Below are positions 4,793 to 9,371 of a stretch of 9,371 bases of DNA, piece after piece (positions within the stretch are counted from its first letter, which is position 1; every line of letters starts with the position of its first letter). The stretch spans positions 1 to 9,371 of the forward strand of contig DATDRQ010000008.1 of NCBI GenBank assembly GCA_035291645.1, written 5' to 3'. Origin of the DNA: DATDRQ01 sp035291645. Its GTDB lineage: Bacteria > Chloroflexota > Anaerolineae > Anaerolineales > UBA4823. The notes below the pieces were generated by a model. The model saw nothing but the letters and a program-made list of their open reading frames with translations. It was not told the origin of the DNA and ran no database searches. Made by a program: the position numbers and the translations under genes.

Positions 4793-6115
4793 ATGAGCCA
4801 GCCACGCCGCGTGGCGGTGATCGGAGCGGGCATCGGGGGGATGGCAGCCGCCTACGACCTGGTGCGCGCCGGCTGCCGGGTGACGATCTTCGAATCGAGT
4901 GAGGCGGTCGGCGGCCTGGCGGGCGGCTTCACAGCTCCTGGATGGGACTGGTCGGTTGAGAAGTTCTACCACCATTGGTTTGCCAGCGACCACGATATGT
5001 TGGATTTTATCGCCGAACAAGGCTGGTCAGACCGGGTGATATTCCGCCGGCCCTACACCGTCGTCTACTACCGGGATCGCTTCTATCCTTTCGATTCGAT
5101 CAAGACGGCACTGCTCTTCCCCGGTCTGGGTTGGGGGGTGAGCAAGGTGCGCTTTGGCCTGGTCGGCCTGTTCCTGCGCCTGACCAACAACTGGCGGCCT
5201 TTCGAGATGACCACGGTCGATACCTGGATGCGCCGCTGGGCAGGCGAGCGGGCCTACGGGCTGTTGTGGGAACCGTTACTGGTCGGCAAGTTTGGGCCAC
5301 ACTACCGCCAGGTCAATATGGCCTGGATGTGGGCCCGGTTGAAATCCCGCACCACCCGGCTGGGCACCTTCCAGGGCGGCTTTCAGGCCTTCTGCGATGC
5401 TTTGGCAGACCGGCTGCGAGAATTGGGGGTCGAGATCCGGTTGAATAGCGCGGTGCAGGGTATCACGCTCCTGCCGGAGGGCGGGCTCACGCTGGCGTTG
5501 GAGAGCGGTTCGCAGGATTTCGACCAGGTACTGGCCACCACCTCTCCAGCCCTGCTCGCCCGTCTGTCGCCTGACCTACCGCCGGATTATCTGCAAGGCC
5601 TGCTGAGTCTGCGCAGCATGGGGGCGGTGGTCATGGTCCTGGCGCTGCACCACCCGCTCTCCCCGCAGGGCTACTACTGGTACAACCTCCCTAAGCAGGC
5701 TGGTTTCCCCTTCCTGGCGCTGGTAGAGCACACCAATTTCCTCACACCCGAGTACTTCGGGGGAGAGCATATCGTCTATGTGGGGGATTATCTCGATCCG
5801 GATCACGAGCATTTCCGCCTGAGTAAGGAACAATTACTGGAGAAGTTCGTGCCCGCGCTCAGCCGGATCAATCCGGCCTTCAAGCCGGACTGGGTGCGCG
5901 CATCCTGGCTCTATCGCACGGCTTACGCCCAACCTATCCCAGAAGTAGGCCATTCGCGCAATATCCCCGCAATCCAGACCCCGCTCCCCGGGTTGTTTTT
6001 TGCCAGCATGAGCCAGGTATATCCCTGGGACCGCGGCACCAACTTTGCCGTGGAGATCGGCAGGCGGGCTGCCCGGATGATGCTATCCCAACCGGCCTCA
6101 CCTCCCCCAACCTAG
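4793..6115 (+). CDS. FAD-dependent oxidoreductase of the amine oxidase / protoporphyrinogen-oxidase-like family
   Basis: 440 residues. The N-terminus VAVIGAGIGGMAAAYDLVRAG is the ADP-binding beta-alpha-beta fold, with GxGxxG at 11-16 and the ribose-binding acid Glu34 in IFESSEAVGGLAGG. EKFYHHWFASDHDML (56-70) resembles a substrate-pocket signature in COG1232-type enzymes that are often near polysaccharide or lipid genes. The C-terminal FAD-binding segment is PGLFFASMSQVYPWDRGTNFAVEIGRRAA. There is no signal peptide. The enzyme should oxidise, desaturate or isomerise a hydrophobic or sugar-linked substrate using FAD, but the substrate cannot be read from the sequence. It is not a clear HemY, phytoene desaturase or UDP-galactopyranose mutase. 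It follows a YbhN-type membrane protein on the same strand, which hints at envelope lipid metabolism. Its stop lies 8 bp from that of the opposing hydrolase gene. Confidence 0.87.
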   Translation: MSQPRRVAVIGAGIGGMAAAYDLVRAGCRVTIFESSEAVGGLAGGFTAPGWDWSVEKFYHHWFASDHDMLDFIAEQGWSDRVIFRRPYTVVYYRDRFYPFDSIKTALLFPGLGWGVSKVRFGLVGLFLRLTNNWRPFEMTTVDTWMRRWAGERAYGLLWEPLLVGKFGPHYRQVNMAWMWARLKSRTTRLGTFQGGFQAFCDALADRLRELGVEIRLNSAVQGITLLPEGGLTLALESGSQDFDQVLATTSPALLARLSPDLPPDYLQGLLSLRSMGAVVMVLALHHPLSPQGYYWYNLPKQAGFPFLALVEHTNFLTPEYFGGEHIVYVGDYLDPDHEHFRLSKEQLLEKFVPALSRINPAFKPDWVRASWLYRTAYAQPIPEVGHSRNIPAIQTPLPGLFFASMSQVYPWDRGTNFAVEIGRRAARMMLSQPASPPPT

Positions 6116-6123
6116 GCTACAGC

Positions 6124-7017
6124 TCAGGCGTCGAGCAGGCCCAGGATTACCGGGTAGACCCGCCCGGTTTGCTGGCGGGCGTGCTCCGGGTGGATCAGGT
6201 CATGGGGCAGCTGCCAGCCGGCGTCGAAGGCGTAGGTCTCCACGTTGTTCCCCCCGGCGGCCCGCCAGGACTTGACCAGCAGGCCGGCTGCCTGGTTATC
6301 CACCGCCAGGTCGTTTGGATTGGTGATCATCAGTACGCGCCGGGCAGCCGGAGGAGCGTATTGCGCCTGTCCAAATAACGCCAGGGAGATCTTGAAGATT
6401 TGCGCCAGGGGCCGGGTCGCCATGCGCGGATAGGTTCCATGCGGCAGGCTGGCTGGATCGATCCCTGGATCATCGAACAGGAACTGATTCGGTAAACGCT
6501 GCGCCAGCCAAACGGCCGGTCTGGTCAGACGGCGGGGCAGGACTCGAGCGCCAAACGCCGGGGAGATCGGGGCAGCCATGTCGATCCCAGAACGGTTTTG
6601 GGCTGCCCAGGCGGTTAAAACGCCCCCCATCGACAGCCCGCACACCGTGATATGTTCCCCCAGCCCGTAAACTATATCGAGGGTTTCATATAGGTATCGA
6701 AGCAACTGCCCTGCCGTCAGGCGGACGAAATGGGTAGCCCGGCTATCTGCCAGGCCATGGAAGGGGGCGCGTGGGATCAGAACGTTGTAACCGCGGGCGA
6801 AGAAAGCGTCTCCCAGCTGGCGGAACTGGTATGGGCTGGCAGTAAAACCGTGCAGCAGCAGGATGGCGCGCTCGGTCCCGGCTCCGTGAGTCAGCAGATG
6901 AGTCCCACAAGTGGGATAGATCTCTGGGCCGTCACGAGACTGCAACTCGGTGATGCGCTCGGCAGCTTCAGCATAGTCCCGGGCAGGATCGGCAGGTGGA
7001 TGGGTTTGATCTGCCAT
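6124..7017 (-). CDS. Alpha/beta hydrolase (carboxylesterase-like serine hydrolase)
   Basis: 297 residues. The alpha/beta-hydrolase core begins at about residue 50 with AILLLHGFTASPYQF, where HGF supplies the oxyanion-hole region. The nucleophile elbow is VCGLSMGGVL with Ser129. The acid is probably Asp236 in ITNPNDLAVD, and the general base His272 is in GWQLPHDLIHPE. The triad order and spacing are normal. A lid-like insertion spans roughly 155-220. The first 45 residues are polar, with no signal peptide, so it is cytoplasmic. It resembles carboxylesterase/monoacylglycerol-lipase-type enzymes, but the ester substrate is unknown. It starts 23 bp after the CoA-binding-fold gene on the same strand, so they are likely co-transcribed. 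No good ribosome site precedes the ATG. Confidence 0.88.
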   Translation of the reverse strand: MADQTHPPADPARDYAEAAERITELQSRDGPEIYPTCGTHLLTHGAGTERAILLLHGFTASPYQFRQLGDAFFARGYNVLIPRAPFHGLADSRATHFVRLTAGQLLRYLYETLDIVYGLGEHITVCGLSMGGVLTAWAAQNRSGIDMAAPISPAFGARVLPRRLTRPAVWLAQRLPNQFLFDDPGIDPASLPHGTYPRMATRPLAQIFKISLALFGQAQYAPPAARRVLMITNPNDLAVDNQAAGLLVKSWRAAGGNNVETYAFDAGWQLPHDLIHPEHARQQTGRVYPVILGLLDA

Positions 7018-7040
7018 GCCGCGTTGAACAGTGAGGTTGG

Positions 7041-7469
7041 TTAGCGATAGGCTCTCGTGCGGCGATGCTCGACCATCATGCAGGCATCCATCACGACCTC
7101 CAGCCCGGCCTGCCTGGCTTTGGCTGCCGCGGGTTCGTTGGCGATGCCCAGTTGCATCCAGACCGCTTGTGCCCCGATCTCGATCGCTTGGTCGACGAAC
7201 GGCGGGATAGCCTCGCTGCGACGGAACAGTAGGACCAGGTCGACCGGTTCTGGTATGGAGGTAAGTTCCGGGTAGGCCAGCTCTCCCAGGCCTGCTTCCA
7301 GATTCGGATTGACCGGTATGATGCGGTAACCCTGCTCTTGCAGATAAGCCGGCACGTAGTGGCCTGCCTTTTCCGGCTGCGAAGAGAAGCCGACGACCGC
7401 AATGGTGCGGATATTCTTGAGTATCTTCTCGATCGTGTCTTGTTTGGTTTCAAGATCTTCTTGTGACAT
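7041..7469 (-). CDS. CoA-binding Rossmann-fold protein (CoA_binding_2 / YccU family)
   Basis: 142 residues from the ATG at 7469. The family features are complete: TIAVVGFSSQPEKAGHYVPAYLQEQGYRIIPVNPN (22-56), a central VDLVLLFRRSEAIPPFVDQAIEIGA, then VWMQLGI (103-109) and DACMMVEHRR (128-137). The fold is that of the CoA-binding domain of succinyl-CoA synthetase alpha, as a stand-alone protein. It probably binds CoA or acyl-CoA in the cytoplasm, and its biological role is generally unknown. Start choice: a GTG at 7487 would add six residues. Neither has a good ribosome site, and the ATG gives the usual family length. The hydrolase follows after 23 bp. It diverges from the methyltransferase. 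Confidence 0.88.
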   Translation of the reverse strand: MSQEDLETKQDTIEKILKNIRTIAVVGFSSQPEKAGHYVPAYLQEQGYRIIPVNPNLEAGLGELAYPELTSIPEPVDLVLLFRRSEAIPPFVDQAIEIGAQAVWMQLGIANEPAAAKARQAGLEVVMDACMMVEHRRTRAYR

Positions 7470-7508
7470 AGCTACTTTTCGATGCACCCCGATCGGTTCG
7501 TTTTGATT

Positions 7509-7540
7509 CGATTCGTGAAAGCCTTAAATAAGGCTAATCG
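7509..7540. promoter_or_regulatory. Inverted repeat in the divergent intergenic region
   Basis: AGCCTTA (7520-7526) and TAAGGCT (7529-7535) are perfect arms around AA. An outer pair, CGATT (7509-7513) and AATCG (7536-7540), adds 5 bp with a 6-nt bulge on the left. It is not followed by a T tract in a useful direction and lies between two gene starts, so an operator or leader hairpin is more likely than a terminator. Confidence 0.4.
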
Positions 7541-7556
7541 ATCCCTGTTCCTTTTC

Positions 7557-7562
7557 ATTATA
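7557..7562 (-). promoter_or_regulatory. -10 box for the CoA-binding protein/hydrolase unit
   Basis: A perfect TATAAT in the context GGTATAAT on the minus strand (7562-7557) predicts a transcript start near 7550 and a leader of about 80 nt before the ATG at 7469. A small palindrome lies inside this leader. Confidence 0.5.
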
Positions 7563-7577
7563 CCCATAGAATTCCGT

Positions 7578-7583
7578 TAGAAT
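7578..7583 (+). promoter_or_regulatory. -10 box of a leaderless methyltransferase transcript
   Basis: TAGAAT is followed by exactly 7 nt and then GTG at 7591, the same layout as at the YbhN-like gene. There is no Shine-Dalgarno. The opposing TATAAT at 7557-7562 lies 15 bp upstream, so the two promoters are back to back. Confidence 0.5.
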
Positions 7584-7590
7584 CTCCCAG

Positions 7591-8787
7591 GTGGACATCA
7601 AATCCTTTCGAGCGTTGTTCACCCCTCTCGGGCAGGAAGCTCTCCAGGTCGCAGGCAGCCGGCAGCCAAAACGAGCGGACTTCCTGTCTCACTTCCAGCA
7701 GCTCGGCAAGGCCTATCCGGCGGAGATAGCCCGGACTGCGCTGGAGGTGGCCATCCTGCGCGGCGAGGCTGCCGGGAAATTCCCTTTCGCCGGGCAGCTC
7801 TACTTCACGCGTGAGGCGCTGGAGCAGTCTTCGCCATACGAGGTTTCCTCGTACCGCTCTGGGCGCTTTCAGGGATTTAACCGGCTGGCTGATCTCGGGT
7901 GTTCGGTAGGCGGGGACACCCTTGCGCTGGCGCAGGTGGCGCACACCGCCGGCTTCGACCACGACCCGCTGCGCCTGCTGCTGGGGCAGGCTAACCTCAA
8001 TACGTTGGATCTGGCCGATCACGCCTCCTTTGCTCGCGCCGATCTGTCCGGGCCATTGCCCTTGCCGCCGGATCCCAGGATCGGCCTGTTCTTCGACCCC
8101 GCCCGGCGAACGGGGGGCAGGCGCGCCTATTCGGTGAAAGCGTACCAGCCTCCACTAAGCGTGGTGTTTGCCTGGCTGGAAGACCACCCGGCGATCGGGG
8201 TGAAGATCTCGCCCGGGGTAAAGCTGGAAGAACTTTCGGGTTACGACGCCGAGGTGGAGTTTGTTTCGCTGCGTGGTGAGCTAAAAGAAGCGGTGTTGTG
8301 GTTTGGGCCGTTAAAGTCTGCCGGGCGGCGCGCCACGTTGCTGCCGGGGCCGCACACCCTGGTTTCCAAAGATTCACGTCAAGGGAGCCCAGGTTCGGTG
8401 CCGCCCCTGCGCCCGCCAGCTGCCTACCTGTTCGAGCCTGATCCGGCAGTCCTGCGGGCTGGCCTGGTGCGCGATCTGGGCGAGCAGCTCTCCGCCGCCC
8501 AGCTGGACCCGGATATCGCTTACCTGACCGCGGATGCGCTCACGCGCACCCCGTTTGCCCGCGCCTGGGCGGTAGAAAGCTGGTTCCCCTTCGGTCTGAA
8601 GCGCTTGCGGGCTTACCTGCGAGAACGCCGGGTGGGACGGGTGGTGGTGAAGAAGCGCGGTTCTCCCCTCGAACCCGCTATGCTGATCAGGGACCTGCGC
8701 CTGGTAGGCGACCAGGAACGGGTGGTCTTCCTGACTCACCTGCGCGGCGAGCCGATTGTGGTGATCTGTTTCACTGAGCAGGTTTAA
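7591..8787 (+). CDS. Class I SAM-dependent methyltransferase with THUMP-like C-terminal domain
   Basis: 398 residues from GTG. After a helical N-terminus, the SAM-binding motif I is LADLGCSVGGDTLALA (99-114), with an acidic GFDHD (121-125) at the end of strand 2. GLFFDPARR (165-173) corresponds to the catalytic-motif region of related RNA/DNA methyltransferases. The C-terminus from about 278 has YLFEPDPAVLRAGLV and LDPDIAYLT, then from about 328 the THUMP-like segment with PFGLKRLRAYLRE and VVVKKRGSPLEP. This domain order is typical of a widespread, uncharacterised methyltransferase family, probably acting on RNA. The target is unknown. It diverges from the CoA-binding-protein gene and its stop shares TTAA with the opposing phosphoribosyltransferase stop. 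Confidence 0.88.
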   Translation: MDIKSFRALFTPLGQEALQVAGSRQPKRADFLSHFQQLGKAYPAEIARTALEVAILRGEAAGKFPFAGQLYFTREALEQSSPYEVSSYRSGRFQGFNRLADLGCSVGGDTLALAQVAHTAGFDHDPLRLLLGQANLNTLDLADHASFARADLSGPLPLPPDPRIGLFFDPARRTGGRRAYSVKAYQPPLSVVFAWLEDHPAIGVKISPGVKLEELSGYDAEVEFVSLRGELKEAVLWFGPLKSAGRRATLLPGPHTLVSKDSRQGSPGSVPPLRPPAAYLFEPDPAVLRAGLVRDLGEQLSAAQLDPDIAYLTADALTRTPFARAWAVESWFPFGLKRLRAYLRERRVGRVVVKKRGSPLEPAMLIRDLRLVGDQERVVFLTHLRGEPIVVICFTEQV

Positions 8788-9338
8788 TCGGTAAAAAGGG
8801 GCAGGTGGCCTAACGAAAGGATATCCCTCCAGCGCTCCTGATCTCCTTCAGTCAGGATTGCCGCCACTGCCACCGCCTGTGCTTCGGCCTTCTCGACCAC
8901 CTGCTGCATCCCGCTCAGGGTCGAGCCGGTACTGACGACATCGTCCAGGAGGACGACTTTTTTTCCTTTCATCAGCTGGCGATCCTTCTCGTCCAGATAC
9001 AGCGATTGAGGGGTGCCGGTAGTAATCGAGATCGTCTCCGCCTGGATGGTGTCACCCATGTAAGGACGGTAGACTTTGCGCAGCACGACGTAGGGCTTGC
9101 GGGTCTCGACGGACAGGGCGTGTGCAACAGGGATGCTCTTTGCTTCGGCAGTTACCACCACATCGTAATCGACTCTCGCCAGTTTATCCCCCAGCGCACT
9201 GGCGCACGCCTGAACCAGCTCGGTATCGCCCAGGATGTTGAGCACGGCGATGCGCAGGCCGGGTTGTACTTCGAATAGCGGCAGTTCCCTGTAAAGACCG
9301 GCGATTTCGATCGGATAGGTATTCCGCTTCATCGACAT
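8784..9338 (-). CDS. Phosphoribosyltransferase (adenine phosphoribosyltransferase-like, type I PRTase)
   Basis: 184 residues, the usual length of Apt-like enzymes. The PRPP-binding motif is VVLLDDVVSTGSTLSG (128-143), with the two adjacent acids and the Thr/Gly phosphate loop intact. The upstream part has DVVVTAEAKSIPVAHALS (59-76), which corresponds to the pyrophosphate loop and differs from the classic Apt sequence. VVLRKVYRPYMGD follows (84-96). Such enzymes make a nucleotide from PRPP and a base, usually in purine salvage in the cytoplasm. Adenine is the likeliest substrate but is not proven. The start at 9338 has AGGAGG 11 nt upstream, and a second ATG at 9332 is also possible. It converges on the methyltransferase with a 4-bp overlap. 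Confidence 0.87.
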   Translation of the reverse strand: MSMKRNTYPIEIAGLYRELPLFEVQPGLRIAVLNILGDTELVQACASALGDKLARVDYDVVVTAEAKSIPVAHALSVETRKPYVVLRKVYRPYMGDTIQAETISITTGTPQSLYLDEKDRQLMKGKKVVLLDDVVSTGSTLSGMQQVVEKAEAQAVAVAAILTEGDQERWRDILSLGHLPLFTD

Positions 9339-9349
9339 CGAGACCTACC

Positions 9350-9355
9350 CCTCCT
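9350..9355 (-). promoter_or_regulatory. Ribosome binding site of the phosphoribosyltransferase
   Basis: AGGAGG on the minus strand is 11 nt from the ATG at 9338 and 17 nt from the ATG at 9332. The first ATG is therefore preferred, although the spacing is a little long. Confidence 0.6.
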
Positions 9356-9371
9356 GTGAGGTAATTAAATT

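Noticed and set aside
7472..7558. A 28-codon upstream open frame on the minus strand that starts at an ATG at 7558 and ends 2 nt before the ATG of the CoA-binding protein.
   Set aside because: Its ATG overlaps the TATAAT -10 box, so a transcript from that promoter would not contain the start codon. It has no ribosome site, and its Lys/Arg-rich composition is what AT-rich leader DNA gives.
7997..8739. Open frames on the minus strand within the methyltransferase gene.
   Set aside because: They are shadow frames of a GC-rich gene. Their sequences are Arg/Pro-biased with no recognisable domain.

Overview
The window looks like an ordinary, gene-dense stretch of a moderately GC-rich bacterial chromosome. 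It has no tRNA or rRNA genes, no mobile elements and no CRISPR. The style of the genes suggests a Chloroflexota bacterium of the Anaerolineae type. The clues are a membrane-anchored LysM protein with long Thr-Pro/Thr-Ala-Thr linkers, the protein families present, and the mix of Shine-Dalgarno and apparently leaderless starts. This placement is an inference from gene style, not a measured match.

Left part (1-1929, all minus strand). A LysM membrane protein is followed by a rho-independent terminator. Next comes an AT-rich 35-bp palindromic operator with a TATAAT box, a Fur-family metalloregulator, and 23 bp later a ZnuA/TroA-type metal-binding lipoprotein that runs off the left edge. The regulator, operator and lipoprotein form a coherent metal-uptake unit, probably zinc, that would repress itself when metal is plentiful. 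The permease and ATPase genes would be expected beyond the left edge.

Middle part (1930-7017). A ketopantoate-reductase-like gene on the plus strand (TTG start, strong ribosome site) diverges from the LysM gene and meets a minus-strand redoxin gene tail-to-tail with a 4-bp overlap. The redoxin gene diverges from a two-gene plus-strand unit: a YbhN/UPF0104-type multi-pass membrane protein and a FAD-dependent amine-oxidase-family enzyme. That unit converges on an alpha/beta hydrolase.

Right part (7018-9371). The hydrolase lies 23 bp downstream of a small CoA-binding-fold protein, and the two probably form one operon. A SAM-dependent methyltransferase with a THUMP-like C-terminus diverges from this pair. 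It meets a phosphoribosyltransferase gene tail-to-tail, again with a 4-bp overlap (TTAA).

The most interesting signal is in the start regions rather than the proteins. Three genes (redoxin, YbhN-like, methyltransferase) have a -10-like hexamer (TATAAT, TAAAAT, TAGAAT) exactly 7 nt before the start codon and no Shine-Dalgarno, which predicts leaderless mRNAs. Other genes here have clear Shine-Dalgarno sites. I see no convincing previously undescribed multi-gene system.
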